From DASYRM01 sp036004405 (lineage in GTDB: Bacteria; Acidobacteriota; Vicinamibacteria; Vicinamibacterales; UBA2999), in contig DASYRM010000011.1 in the NCBI GenBank assembly GCA_036004405.1, positions 1 through 46,525 of the forward strand: a stretch of 46,525 bases of DNA. The letters are read 5' to 3'. Below the pieces are notes generated by a model, which saw only the letters and a list, made by a program, of their open reading frames with translations, was not told where the DNA came from and made no database searches. The position numbers were made by a program, and so were the translations under genes. Below are positions 31,282-40,583 of this stretch, in pieces. Position 1 is the first letter of the stretch, and every line of letters starts with the position of its first letter.

Positions 31282-32740
31282 GCGGCATCCTCTCGAAACC
31301 AGCAACCTGGACCTTGATGTAGACGCCAGCTCGGCCAGAAAGGTCGGCCATGGTCTGAGCGGACGCCTGCGACGGCGCCGCCACCAGCGCGATCACCGCC
31401 GCCATGGCTGCCGCCCACCGGCGGGGCGCATGCACCCGCGGCTCGGGCCGGCTGATCGTCACCGCCAGCGCCAGCCATGCCACGGTGAGGCAAAGATTGG
31501 CGACCGCGAACTGCGCCACGTCGAGATGAAGGAGGTGCGTGCCGGCGTAGACCACGCCGGCCGACAACACGTCGCCGCCGCGCACGAAGAAGGTGTCGAT
31601 CGCCTGCTTGGCCTTGTACTTCTCCTCGCGCGTCGTCGGCAGCCACAGCATCTGCCGGGCGGTGTTCATGATCGAGTAGTCTGCGGCGTTCTCGGCGGTC
31701 TTGATCCAGCGCACGAGCGCGAAGCCGGCGCCCGCGGCCACGATGGCGTAGCCGCCGAGCGCAATGAGGGGCAGGGCGAGCAGCACGCCTGCGAGCCCGC
31801 GATGCCGCACGAGCCGCGACGTGACGAACGCCTGCAGAAGCAGCGCAGTCACGCCTACCCAGAACTGATACGTCCCGCTGAAGGCGCCGATGTACGCCTG
31901 CTTGTCGAACAGCGGGTTGGCCGCGGCCAGCTGCTGCACTTCGGCCGAGAGCAGCCGCGCCACGAGATACTCGCCGGTAGTGTTCACGACGTTCAGCAGC
32001 ACGATGAGCGCGGCGATGAGACGCAGATACGGGTTCGCCAGCACCAGGGCGAAGCCGCTCGGGCCGGGCAGCGCTTCCTGCGGCGCGGCCGCCTGCGCGG
32101 TCTCGCGGGCGTTAACGACAAGGTAGAGGCCCGCCGTCACGGTCAGGAGCACCGCCGAGATCTGGAGAATCAGCTCGGGCGCCAGGCCGGAGTGAAACAG
32201 GCGTCCCGCCGCGAGCGACCCGATGGGTGCGCCCGCCGTCATGCCGACGACGATGATCGGGAAGAGGCGCGCGCCGCTCTCCTTCGTATAGAGGTCGTTG
32301 GCAAACGACCAGAACTGGGCGACGAGCGAGATGTTGAAGATGCCGACCCAGACGAAGAACCCGACGCCCACGTACGGCATGCGCGCGGTCACGGCCGCGG
32401 CGAAGAGCTCGATGCAGGCGAGGAAGAAGACTGTGGCGCCGACGACGAGCGTCATGCGCCGCGCTTTCGACGCCACCCAGCTGTAGAGCGGAACGAACCC
32501 CATGAGCAGAATCGCCTGCCCCGCCGCGGCATACGACCGCACCTCTGCGCCGCCGCCGAGCAGGATGAGCGGCTCGCGCACGGTCTTGATGATCGAGTAG
32601 CAGACGAGGAGCAGGAAGATGTTGGCCAGCATCAGCAGCGCCGTCACACCCTCGCCAGGCCGGACGTCGGCGAAGACGGACAGGACGCGGTCGAGCGCGC
32701 TGGCCGTGCGGGAGGGGACGGAGGGGGTCGAACCACGCAT
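31274..32740 (-). CDS. ATP/ADP-translocase-like (NTP/NDP exchange) membrane transporter
   Basis: 488 aa, about 12 membrane helices. Blocks NDLYTKESGARLFPIIVVGMTAG, EYLVARLLSAEV and LPTTREEKYKAKQAIDTFF are typical of COG3202 / TLC-type nucleotide carriers in free-living bacteria. The longer carrier encoded at 34471 has matching blocks. The C-terminal ~60 residues (PSQASAQTMADLSGRAG...) follow the last helix and look extracytoplasmic. Substrate unverified; could be a lipid or other anionic metabolite. ATG 32740 has AAGGAG upstream. It overlaps the PAP2 gene by 8 nt and follows two hairpins after the kinase gene. Confidence 0.8.
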   Translation of the reverse strand: MRGSTPSVPSRTASALDRVLSVFADVRPGEGVTALLMLANIFLLLVCYSIIKTVREPLILLGGGAEVRSYAAAGQAILLMGFVPLYSWVASKARRMTLVVGATVFFLACIELFAAAVTARMPYVGVGFFVWVGIFNISLVAQFWSFANDLYTKESGARLFPIIVVGMTAGAPIGSLAAGRLFHSGLAPELILQISAVLLTVTAGLYLVVNARETAQAAAPQEALPGPSGFALVLANPYLRLIAALIVLLNVVNTTGEYLVARLLSAEVQQLAAANPLFDKQAYIGAFSGTYQFWVGVTALLLQAFVTSRLVRHRGLAGVLLALPLIALGGYAIVAAGAGFALVRWIKTAENAADYSIMNTARQMLWLPTTREEKYKAKQAIDTFFVRGGDVLSAGVVYAGTHLLHLDVAQFAVANLCLTVAWLALAVTISRPEPRVHAPRRWAAAMAAVIALVAAPSQASAQTMADLSGRAGVYIKVQVAGFERMPHA

Positions 32741-32757
32741 TGGGGCTCCTTCTTAAT

Positions 32758-32820
32758 GGCGAACCGGCGCTAAGCCGGTTTGCCAGATGCTGGGGGCGGC
32801 ACCCTTGCCGCCTTGCCCCC
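32758..32820 (-). repeat. Two hairpins between kinase and transporter genes
   Basis: GGCGAACCGGC-gctaa-GCCGGTTTGCC (32758-32784, one mismatch) and GGGGGCGGC ... GCCGCC-ttg-CCCCC (32792-32820). They fill the 87-bp gap of the minus-strand operon, where they could stabilise or attenuate the message. Confidence 0.6.
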
Positions 32821-32827
32821 TAACGCG

Positions 32828-34462
32828 TCAGCCCGCGTGAAAACCCGCAAGCGCGGGGGTGGTGGCGGCGATTTCGACCGGTTCCCCGGTGGCGAGCGGG
32901 CCGGCGAGCTCCGGAAGATGGAGCTGCCACCAGCCGCGGGCGCTCTCGTTGCTCCAGCGGTTGGCGCCGCGGGAAGTCTCGAGCAGAAAGCTCACCTCCT
33001 CGGCGTTGCGCGGCCGGCGCGACGGGTCCTTGGCGAGGCAGGCCATCACCAGGGCGTCGACGTCCGGAGGAATCGGCAGCTCGGTGCGCTGCGACGGCGG
33101 CGCCGGCACGCCCTGCAGGTGCTGCAGGAACATCTTCATCGCGGTATCCGCCTCGAACACCAGCTGCCCCGTGAGCAGGTAATAGGCGACGCACCCGAGC
33201 GAGTAAACGTCGGCCCGGGCGTCCACCTCGCCCTCGGCGATGAGCTCGGGAGCCATGAAGGCGGGCGTGCCCGCCGTGGCATGGTGACCGCCCATCAGCG
33301 TGTGCTCGAGCTCCCGCTGGGCGTCGAACTTCACCAGCCCGAAGTCCAGAACCTTCACGAAGTCGTAATCGAGCCCCATCCGGCACAGATAGATGTTGGC
33401 GGGGGTGATGTCGCGGTGGACCAGGCCCCGGGCGTGCGCCTCGGCGAGCGAGTGGCACACCTGGCGCAGCACCCACACCACCCGGTCGGCCGGCAGCGGG
33501 CCGAACTCACGCACCAGCGTCTCGAGGTCGCGCCCCGCCAGCAGCTCCATCACGTAGTAGAAGGTGCGGTCCTCGGTGACGCCGAAGTCGAACAGGCGAA
33601 TCGAGTGCGGCGAGCTCAAAGACGCCGTGGCCTGGGCCTCGCGCTCGAACCGCCGCAGCATCACCGAGGCGGCAGCCTCGGACCCGGCACCAAGCACCTC
33701 GGGCCGCACCAGCTTCACGGCCGCGCTCCGGGCGAGCAGCTGATGGCGCCCCAGCCACACTTCGCCCATCCCGCCCCGTCCGAGCAACCGCACGAGGTGG
33801 TAGCTCCCGAGCTCCTTCGCGTGACGCAGCCGGCGTGCGAGCCGATTGAGGATGGTGACTGGCACCACCGCCGCCAGCGCGCAGGCGTAGTTGGGGAGGA
33901 AGAGCACGAAGGTGTTCACCGCCGTCGGCACCTCGCGGCCGCGCATCGCCGCCAGCGCGATCCCGAGCGGGTCCATCGTGGCGGACAGCAGCGCCGCCGC
34001 GAGCATCTGCTTCGGCGTGGCCGGCATCAGCATCGAGCCGCACAGGATGACGATGGTGTTCCACGACAGCTCGTTGAGCGCGTCGGCGGTGAGCGGACGG
34101 GCCCAGGTGTTCAGGAGCCCCACCCCCATCGCGTTGAGGACCATGAACGCGAGCCCGGCATGCGCCTGGATGCGCGGCGGGTGCGTGGTGAAGCGCAGGT
34201 AGGTGAACAGCACGCCCGAGACCACGATCGCCAGCGCCTCGATCACCAGGGTGGAAACGAACAGCTCCGACCCCACCGTGCGCGGGCGCACGAAGGCGTC
34301 CATCACCAGCCCGAACATCCACAGCCCGATCGCCACGCCGGCGCAGAGCCGCAGCCGTCGGATCTGCTCGCCGAGCAGCTCGTCGGACAGCCCCTGGGTG
34401 GTGATGGAGCTGCGGGTCGTGCTGGTGCTGCGAGGAGCGATGACTCTGGGCGCGGGTGTCAT
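32828..34462 (-). CDS. Membrane Ser/Thr protein kinase with N-terminal sensor helices
   Basis: 544 aa. About six hydrophobic segments in residues 40-205 precede the kinase domain (~218-510), the reverse of the usual order in which the kinase comes first. Kinase motifs: LLGRGGMGEVWLG glycine loop, AAVKLVRPE catalytic Lys, VHRDITPANIYL (His349, Asp351), KVLDFG (Asp373), GTPAFMAPE. The Lys of HRDxKPxN is replaced by Thr353, so activity may be altered although the base Asp and the DFG remain. Start at ATG 34462 with TAGGAGA upstream, 8 nt after the upstream transporter gene. Encoded between two related carriers, it may sense membrane state or regulate them. Confidence 0.88.
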   Translation of the reverse strand: MTPAPRVIAPRSTSTTRSSITTQGLSDELLGEQIRRLRLCAGVAIGLWMFGLVMDAFVRPRTVGSELFVSTLVIEALAIVVSGVLFTYLRFTTHPPRIQAHAGLAFMVLNAMGVGLLNTWARPLTADALNELSWNTIVILCGSMLMPATPKQMLAAALLSATMDPLGIALAAMRGREVPTAVNTFVLFLPNYACALAAVVPVTILNRLARRLRHAKELGSYHLVRLLGRGGMGEVWLGRHQLLARSAAVKLVRPEVLGAGSEAAASVMLRRFEREAQATASLSSPHSIRLFDFGVTEDRTFYYVMELLAGRDLETLVREFGPLPADRVVWVLRQVCHSLAEAHARGLVHRDITPANIYLCRMGLDYDFVKVLDFGLVKFDAQRELEHTLMGGHHATAGTPAFMAPELIAEGEVDARADVYSLGCVAYYLLTGQLVFEADTAMKMFLQHLQGVPAPPSQRTELPIPPDVDALVMACLAKDPSRRPRNAEEVSFLLETSRGANRWSNESARGWWQLHLPELAGPLATGEPVEIAATTPALAGFHAG

Positions 34463-34470
34463 GGCGTCTC

Positions 34471-36669
34471 CTAACCGAGTGTCGTCGACGGTGCGGCGTT
34501 ACGCTGGTACAGAGACTCGAGATTGATCGTGATCGACCGGTGCGAGCGCAGGAGCTCCGCAATCACTTCCTCGCGCGGCCGCCCCGTGCGCGCCGTCGGA
34601 CGCAGCTCCAGAAACGGCCATAGCCGCTCGCGAATCCGCACCGGGAGGATGCCGTCGAGATACTCGAGCGCCGTGCCCTGCAGCTGCTGGTCATCGGTCT
34701 GCAGACTGCGGAAGGCGATCTGCAACGGCTCGCGCGGCAGCACCAGCGCCAGCAGCGTGAAGACGTGCGCCAGGCTGGTGCCGGCGCGATCACGAACGAA
34801 CTCGTCGAGCGGCGACAGCGATTCCGCGCTCGACACGCCGTCGAGGAGCCGGCGGCTCTCCCAGACGGGGCGGCCAACACTCGCTTCGCGCTCGACCACG
34901 TCGAAGACGCGGCGCGAATCGATGACGACCGTAGGGTTCTTCTCCAGAATCTCGGTCAGCGAGCGCGCCGCCTGGAACCGGACGTCGAAGCGCGCGTCGT
35001 CCAGCCCGAACATCAGCCCGTCGGCCGCCCGTTGCGACACGCAGACCGAGAACACGCGCACGAGGCGGCGGCGCACCGCGAAGTCCTGGTTGGGGTCGAT
35101 GAGCGCATCCACGAGCGCCCCGACGTGTTCCTCGGCGACCTTGCGCAGCGCGTACACGGCGTGCTCGGCCAGGTTGTCCCAGGCCAGCAGCGGGATGACG
35201 TGCGACACCAGCGTCGGCGTCAGCCCATCCTGACGGACCAGCACCGCCATGACCTGATCCCGATTGCGCGACTTCAGGCGCAGGATGTCGCGCACGTCGG
35301 ACGGCAGCGGCTCGCGGGGCGAGCGGGACGATTCGAAGGTCTCGGTGTGCGGCCGCGCCTGCCGGAAGCGCTGAATCGCCGCGATGTCGATCGAGCTGGT
35401 GGACTCGGCGGAGTCGAGCACGCCGGCGCCGTCGGCGCGATGCCGCAGGCTGCTCTCGAGCGTCTGCATGTAGCCGTTCTTCAGCCGGCTGGCGGCGGCG
35501 ATCGTCCCGGCCGACCCCAGCACGCCCAGAAACAGAATCGCGTTGGCCTGGAGCGCCGGCGCAAGGAGCAGCATCACGCGCACGAGGCTGCCGCCGATGG
35601 CGTCGCCCACGCGATCGAAGCCGACGTCGATGATCGCCTTGGTGGCGCGCTTCTCCTCCGGCCGCATCGGCGTATAGAACAGTTCGTAGCCGGTTCGGAA
35701 GAGCGATCCGCGGAACACGGCCTCGGCACTGCGCGCCACCGTCAGGCTGGCGAACCCGGGCAGGACCAGATTGATGGCGCTGCCGACGAACAGCGCGAGC
35801 GAAGGGGAGCTGGCCGACAGCGCGATGCCGAAGCGCTCCAGCACCACGCGGGCCGACGACACCTGCACGACGAACGTGAGCACGCTCGTCGCCGCGTAGT
35901 ACACGGCAAAGAACCGCAGCAGCTGGTCGCCGCGGCCGAAGGTTTCGGTGGCCTGCGCCTTGAACAGATAGTCGAGCAGGGCCGCGCTCGTGGTGCCGAG
36001 CAGCACGACGTAGGCGAGCTGCCGCAGATGCGGCGCCGCGGCGACGGCCCGGAGGCCGGACCGATCGGGGGCCGGCTCCGCGACGATGGCTGAGGGTTCG
36101 AGCTTGAGCGCCAGCGGGCGCACCAGCGCCGCGCAGGCAAACTGCAGCAGGGCCAGGAACGGCAGCAGCGCGGGCGCGCCCAGCGTGGCGCCGATGCGTT
36201 CGGCGACGATCGCGCTGACCAGGCCGCCCAGCGTGCCCATGCCGGCAATCTGGCCGAAGCGGCGCTTGGCGGTGCGGGGGTCGAACCGCTCGGTGGAGAC
36301 CAGCCAGAACCCCGACGCCAGGAGCGGACCCGCGCAGGAGATGTGCAGATAGACCGCCACGGCGGTCGAGGCCGGCGCCAGCGGCCGCACCAGCCACTCG
36401 ACGAGGAACAGGACGCCGCTGGCCGCGAACGCCGACGGCACCAGGGTGGAAGGGGCAAGACGGCGGGCCGCGCGGGTGTTGAGTGCGACCAGGAGCAGGG
36501 AGAAGACCGACGTGGCAATCAGCATCGTCGGCAGCGAGGTGTAGTCGAGGGACGTCAGGAAGAGCGCGTCGCGCGTGGCTTTGCCGCTGACGATCTGTGC
36601 CGTCACGGCGGCGGCACCTGTCATGGCCAGCGCCATCAGCCGCGATTCGTCTTGTGTCCGACTGGACAT
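34471..36669 (-). CDS. ATP/ADP-translocase-like membrane protein with C-terminal HEAT-like domain
   Basis: 732 aa. The N-terminal ~420 residues form 11-12 helices with FDPRTAKRRFGQIAGMG, LLDYLFKAQATETFG and YTPMRPEEKRATKAIIDVGF, aligning with the shorter carrier at 31274 (TREEKYKAKQAIDTFF). Residues ~430-732 are soluble alpha-helical pairs (RDQVMAVLVRQDGLTPTLVS, LAEHAVYALRKVAEEHVGAL, RFQAARSLTEILEKN), consistent with HEAT-like repeats for protein contacts. First gene of the minus-strand operon; it starts 300 bp from the divergent kinase-TPR gene. Start at ATG 36669 gives a short cytoplasmic N-terminus. Nucleotide exchange is a family-based guess. Confidence 0.82.
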   Translation of the reverse strand: MSSRTQDESRLMALAMTGAAAVTAQIVSGKATRDALFLTSLDYTSLPTMLIATSVFSLLLVALNTRAARRLAPSTLVPSAFAASGVLFLVEWLVRPLAPASTAVAVYLHISCAGPLLASGFWLVSTERFDPRTAKRRFGQIAGMGTLGGLVSAIVAERIGATLGAPALLPFLALLQFACAALVRPLALKLEPSAIVAEPAPDRSGLRAVAAAPHLRQLAYVVLLGTTSAALLDYLFKAQATETFGRGDQLLRFFAVYYAATSVLTFVVQVSSARVVLERFGIALSASSPSLALFVGSAINLVLPGFASLTVARSAEAVFRGSLFRTGYELFYTPMRPEEKRATKAIIDVGFDRVGDAIGGSLVRVMLLLAPALQANAILFLGVLGSAGTIAAASRLKNGYMQTLESSLRHRADGAGVLDSAESTSSIDIAAIQRFRQARPHTETFESSRSPREPLPSDVRDILRLKSRNRDQVMAVLVRQDGLTPTLVSHVIPLLAWDNLAEHAVYALRKVAEEHVGALVDALIDPNQDFAVRRRLVRVFSVCVSQRAADGLMFGLDDARFDVRFQAARSLTEILEKNPTVVIDSRRVFDVVEREASVGRPVWESRRLLDGVSSAESLSPLDEFVRDRAGTSLAHVFTLLALVLPREPLQIAFRSLQTDDQQLQGTALEYLDGILPVRIRERLWPFLELRPTARTGRPREEVIAELLRSHRSITINLESLYQRNAAPSTTLG

Positions 36670-36969
36670 TTCGTCCTTTTCCCCCGCCTACCCGTCCCAC
36701 GCTAACGCCCGCCCAGAGGGCGGGCCATTAGGCACTGCCCTAGCGAGGCGAAGCCTGCGTCTAATCCCAGGCGCAGCCTCGCTAGCCGTCTGTTGTCAAC
36801 GCGCCGAAACCGGGGGAACCCCGCACGCGCCCCTGTCGCAGACGCCAGAAACCAAACGCTCCGCCGAAGGCGGGGCGCCTCGCTAGCTGTTGATACGGCT
36901 GGCGTTAGGAGTCGCAGCTGGGTAAACTCGACGGGTCGGCCGGGGCCCGGCCCCGGCGGGCCAAAGCGC
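36670..36969. promoter_or_regulatory. Divergent intergenic region with nested inverted repeats
   Basis: 300 bp without a gene. It holds GCCCGCCC-AGA-GGGCGGGC (36707-36725), CTAGCGAGGC (36740-36749) paired with GCCTCGCTAG at 36776-36785 and again at 36877-36886, and outer arms CTAACGCC (36702-36709) / GGCGTTAG (36901-36908). TAAACT (36923-36928) may be a -10 for the kinase-TPR gene. The region probably serves both divergent transcripts. Confidence 0.55.
36939..36957 (+). repeat. GC hairpin in the kinase leader
   Basis: GCCGGGGC-CCG-GCCCCGGC, perfect stem, 12 nt before the ATG at 36970 and downstream of the TAAACT element. No T-run follows, so translation control is more likely than termination. 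Confidence 0.55.
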
Positions 36970-39912
36970 ATGTCTTCCCTCCACAAAGGTGCCAAGGATC
37001 TCTTCATCGCCGCGCTCGAACGCGAGGGGCAGGAGCGGGTTGCCTTTCTGGCAGATGCCTGCGGCGACGATAGGGCGCTGAGGGAAGAAGTCGAGTCGCT
37101 GCTGCGGTTTCACCAGCTCGATACCACCGGCCTGCCCACCCCGCTTCCGGCCCCGGAGCCCCCGCCCCCGCGCTCCTTCGCGCCCGGCTTCGTGTTCGGC
37201 ATGCGCTATCGCATGGTCACGCGCCTGGGCAAGGGCGGCATGGGCGATGTGTGGCGCGCCGACGATCTGATGCTCGAAACGCCGGTCGCCCTCAAGCTGA
37301 TTCGGTCCACCAGCCAGGCCGGACGCGAGCGCCTCCTGCAGGAAGTGCGGCTCGCACGACGCGTCACGCATCCCGCCGTGGTGCGCGTCTTCGACGTCGG
37401 CGAAGCCGACGACGAAGTGTTCTTCTCGATGGAGCTGGTCGAGGGGCAGGATCTTGCGGCGGTGCTACGGCACGCCGGGCGGCTGGCTCCCGGGCGGGTC
37501 GTCGAAATTGCCCGCCAGCTCTGTGCCGGGCTGCACGCCGCTCACACCGAAGGCGTGCTGCACCGCGACTTGAAGCCGGCCAACGTGCTGGTGGACCAGC
37601 ACGGGCGCGTGCGCATCACCGACTTCGGCATCGCCGTGACGACCGGCGCGTCGGGCGTCATGGCCGCGGGCACGCCGATGTACATGGCGCCCGAGCAGCG
37701 GATGCCCGGCGCCTCGATCACGCCTCAGACCGACCTGTACGCGCTGGGCGTGGTGCTCTACGAGCTCACCACGGGCCAGCACCCGGCGCGGGTCACCCGC
37801 GGTGCGGCCGCCATCATCCCGCCGTCGGAGCTGGCGCCCGGAGTCAATCCGGCGCTCGAGAACGTGATCCTGAAGGCGCTGTCACCCGCGCCGCAGGATC
37901 GGCCCGCGTCGGCCGCGGCGTTTGCCGCCATGCTGCCGCCGGGCGAACAGGAAGTGCACGCCCTGCGGGGAGTAGTCGCCGAGGCCGCCGCGCTGCCGTT
38001 CTGGACGCGCGCGTGGTGGATGGGCATTGCCGGAGTGCTGGTACTCCTGGTCGCGCTCGGTGCGCTCCTGGCGCCGCTCGCCCGCCGCGCCTCGACGCCT
38101 CCGCTGACCGACCGCGACACCATCGTGCTGGCCGATTTCGTCAACACCACCAGCGAGCCGCTGTTCGACGGCGCGTTGAAGGTGGCGCTCGCCGTCGCCC
38201 TCGAACAGTCGCCCTTCCTCAAGGTGTTTCCCGACGATCGAGTGCAGGAGACGCTGCGGCTGATGGAACGCCCGTCTACCGAGCGGATCACCCGCGAGGT
38301 GGCGCGCGAGGTGGCCGTCCGCGAGCACCTCAAAGCCACCATCTCGGGATCGATTGCCAGCCTCGGCCGCAACTACGTGCTGGCGCTCGAAGCCGTCAAC
38401 GCCCAGACCGGCGACGTGGTGGCCCGCGAGCAGGTCGAGGCCGGCAGCAAGGAGCAGGTGCTCACGGCGCTCGGCACGGCGGCCTCGGCGCTGCGCGAGC
38501 GGCTCGGCGAGTCGCTGGGGACGGTCCGCGAGTTCGACGTGCCGCTCCCGAAGGCGACAACGCCGTCGCTCGAGGCGCTGCACGCCTATTCGCTGGCGAT
38601 GGAACGCGGCAACGTGTCGATTGCGGTGAGCGCCATTCCCCACCTGCAGCGCGCCATCGAGCTCGACCCCAACTTTGCCCTGGCGCTGGCCGCCCTCTCG
38701 GGCGTCTACGCCAACACCAGCCAGACGCTGCTCGCCCCGGTGTACTCCAAGCGCGCCTTCGAGCTGCGCGACCGCGTGAGCGAGCGCGAGCGCTACATGA
38801 TCTCGTGGCGCTACTACCGCGACGCGCTGCAGGACTGGGCCAAATCGCTCGAATTGGCGCGGGCGTGGACGGTGGCCTATCCGCGCGAGGCGTTCGCCTT
38901 CAACGCGCTCGGGCTCGCGGCGGAGTTCCACGGCCTGCGCGCCGAAGCGGAAGTGGCCCTTCGCAAGGCGGTCGAGCTCGACCCCACCTTCCTGCCTCCC
39001 AAGGGCAACCTCGCCGAGAACCTGCTGCGCCAGAACAAGCTGGATGACGCGATGCGCCTCGTCATGCAGTCGATCGAGGCGGGTGTCGACTCTCAGGCGC
39101 TCTATCGCGTCGGCTACATGGTGTCGCTGCTGCGCGAAGACCCGGCCGGCATGACGGCCTTCCTGGCGGCGGCAAAGAAGCGGGACGTGCTCGACGTCGC
39201 CAACTTCGAAGCCCGTACGGCGGCGGTGCACGGCCGGCTCGCCGAGGCGCTGGAGTCGACTCGCGGGGCCACGCAGCAGGCCATCCAGCTGAATTTCAAG
39301 GAATGGGCGGCGCGCTACTCGACCGAAAACGCCGAAATCCACGCCATCCTCGGGCGCTGCCCCGAGGCCAGGCGCTCGGCGCGCGCCGCGCTCGATTGGA
39401 GCCGCGACAGCGCCACGCTCGACATCGGCGCCCGGGCGCTCGCCTGGTGTGGCGACGCGCAGGCGCTCGAGCTCACCCGCGAGATGGCGCAGCGCTTTCC
39501 CAATGCCAGCCTGCGGCTGCACGTCTCGACGCCGATCGTGACGGCTGCCTACCTGGTTCGCACCGGCAACCTGGCCGGCGCGCTGACCGAGCTCGATCGC
39601 GTCAAGCCGTACGAGGACGCACCCATGGCCAAGCTGTGGCCGGCATTTCTTCACGGGCAGATCTACGCGGCGCGCAAGGAGCCGGCGCGCGCGGCGGCCG
39701 CGTTCCAGCACGTGATCGATCGGCGCTCCGAATCACCGGACTCGCTGCTCTTTCCGATGGCACTGCTCGGACGCGCGCGGGCGGCCGTGGCCCTGGGTGA
39801 AAACGCCGTGGCCGAGCCGTATTACGCGCAGCTCTTCGAGCTGTGGCGTGCGGCGGACCAGGATCTCGAGCCGCTGCAGGAAGCCAGGCGCGAAGCCGCC
39901 CGGCTGCACTAA
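36970..39912 (+). CDS. Transmembrane Ser/Thr protein kinase with periplasmic TPR repeats
   Basis: 980 aa. Residues 1-75: helical N-terminus (KDLFIAALEREGQERVAFLADACGDD...LREEVESLL), the cap usual in these kinases. Kinase ~78-345: glycine loop LGKGGMGDVW, HRDLKPAN (His198, Asp200, Lys202), DFG (Asp218) and GTPMYMAPEQ, all intact. One membrane helix (~349-371) is followed by a TolB-N-like domain (DTIVLADFVNTTSEPLFDGAL) and a long array of TPR helices to the C-terminus. Acidobacteria and planctomycetes pair this architecture with TIGR02999 sigma factors, and such a gene lies convergently 22 bp away. ATG 36970 was chosen because similarity begins there; an upstream extension to 36793 runs through the repeats. 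Confidence 0.92.
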   Translation: MSSLHKGAKDLFIAALEREGQERVAFLADACGDDRALREEVESLLRFHQLDTTGLPTPLPAPEPPPPRSFAPGFVFGMRYRMVTRLGKGGMGDVWRADDLMLETPVALKLIRSTSQAGRERLLQEVRLARRVTHPAVVRVFDVGEADDEVFFSMELVEGQDLAAVLRHAGRLAPGRVVEIARQLCAGLHAAHTEGVLHRDLKPANVLVDQHGRVRITDFGIAVTTGASGVMAAGTPMYMAPEQRMPGASITPQTDLYALGVVLYELTTGQHPARVTRGAAAIIPPSELAPGVNPALENVILKALSPAPQDRPASAAAFAAMLPPGEQEVHALRGVVAEAAALPFWTRAWWMGIAGVLVLLVALGALLAPLARRASTPPLTDRDTIVLADFVNTTSEPLFDGALKVALAVALEQSPFLKVFPDDRVQETLRLMERPSTERITREVAREVAVREHLKATISGSIASLGRNYVLALEAVNAQTGDVVAREQVEAGSKEQVLTALGTAASALRERLGESLGTVREFDVPLPKATTPSLEALHAYSLAMERGNVSIAVSAIPHLQRAIELDPNFALALAALSGVYANTSQTLLAPVYSKRAFELRDRVSERERYMISWRYYRDALQDWAKSLELARAWTVAYPREAFAFNALGLAAEFHGLRAEAEVALRKAVELDPTFLPPKGNLAENLLRQNKLDDAMRLVMQSIEAGVDSQALYRVGYMVSLLREDPAGMTAFLAAAKKRDVLDVANFEARTAAVHGRLAEALESTRGATQQAIQLNFKEWAARYSTENAEIHAILGRCPEARRSARAALDWSRDSATLDIGARALAWCGDAQALELTREMAQRFPNASLRLHVSTPIVTAAYLVRTGNLAGALTELDRVKPYEDAPMAKLWPAFLHGQIYAARKEPARAAAAFQHVIDRRSESPDSLLFPMALLGRARAAVALGENAVAEPYYAQLFELWRAADQDLEPLQEARREAARLH

Positions 39913-39913
39913 C

Positions 39914-39939
39914 GGGCCGCCTACCAGGCGGCCCCTACT
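39914..39939. repeat. REP-like palindrome, type B short form
   Basis: GGGCCGCCT-acc-AGGCGGCCC followed by CTACT, the same core as 30444-30515. It fills the 22-bp gap between the convergent kinase and sigma factor genes; the CTA at 39935-39937 is the sigma factor stop codon. Probable bidirectional terminator. Confidence 0.8.
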
Positions 39940-40468
39940 CCGGTGCCTGTCTGGAGAGCTCGCGTTTGAGCCACGCCTTGGCGTGGGTCCATTCCCCTTC
40001 GACGGTGCGCACGGACACCCCGAGGGCTTCGGCCACTTCCGGCACCGTCAGCCCGCTGAAATAGCGCATCTCGACGATGGCGGCCTGGCGCTCGTCCACT
40101 TCGGCGAGCTTGGTGAGCACTTCGTCCAGCGCGAGCGCGTCTTCGACGTCCACCGCCTGGTCGTGCACGGCGTTCAGCCAGGTGTGCAGCGTGACATGCG
40201 CCTCGCCGCCGCCCCGCTTCTGGCGGCGGAAGGCGCGGCCGTGGTCGATGAGCACCCGGCGCATGGCCTGGGCCCCGACGGCGAGCACGTGCGTGCGCCC
40301 CTGCCAATCCACCCGGCGCTGATCGCGCAGCCGCAGCCAGGCCTCGTTGACGAGCGCGGTGGGCTGCAGCGTGTGCTGCGCGCGCTCGCGCCCCAGATAG
40401 TTCCGGGCCACTTTGCGCAGTTCGCCGTAGATCAGAGGAAACAGTTCTGAGGCCGCGGGGTTGGACAC
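39935..40468 (-). CDS. ECF RNA polymerase sigma factor (TIGR02999 type)
   Basis: 177 aa. Region 2 near the N-terminus: LFPLIYGELRKVARNYLGRE and HTLQPTALVNEAWLRL, diagnostic for the acidobacterial/planctomycete sigma-70 'X6' group. Region 4: LAEVDERQAAIVEMRYFSGLTVPEVAEALGVSVRTVEGEW, a helix-turn-helix for -35 recognition. No anti-sigma factor is adjacent; the convergent Ser/Thr kinase gene is the likely partner. Start is a GTG at 40468 with only a weak upstream AAGG. The TAG stop is part of the palindrome. Confidence 0.92.
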   Translation of the reverse strand: MSNPAASELFPLIYGELRKVARNYLGRERAQHTLQPTALVNEAWLRLRDQRRVDWQGRTHVLAVGAQAMRRVLIDHGRAFRRQKRGGGEAHVTLHTWLNAVHDQAVDVEDALALDEVLTKLAEVDERQAAIVEMRYFSGLTVPEVAEALGVSVRTVEGEWTHAKAWLKRELSRQAPE

Positions 40469-40583
40469 AGGCTTGGACCTTCGCGGAGCGGTTCGGCCGA
40501 TGGTAACACCGTTTGTCGCGGGCCTCCGCGGCCGCGCTCGTACTGCTACGATCCGCCACGGGCCGTCAGTCGTCCATCACACC

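Noticed and set aside
36701..36910. Integron attC-like site (CTAACGCC ... GGCGTTAG)
   Set aside because: 210 bp is long for attC, the core GTTRRRY ends with A, there is no integrase and no cassette array.
36793..36969. N-terminal extension of the kinase-TPR protein to 36793
   Set aside because: The 59 extra codons are in repeat and promoter-like sequence; kinase family similarity starts at ATG 36970.
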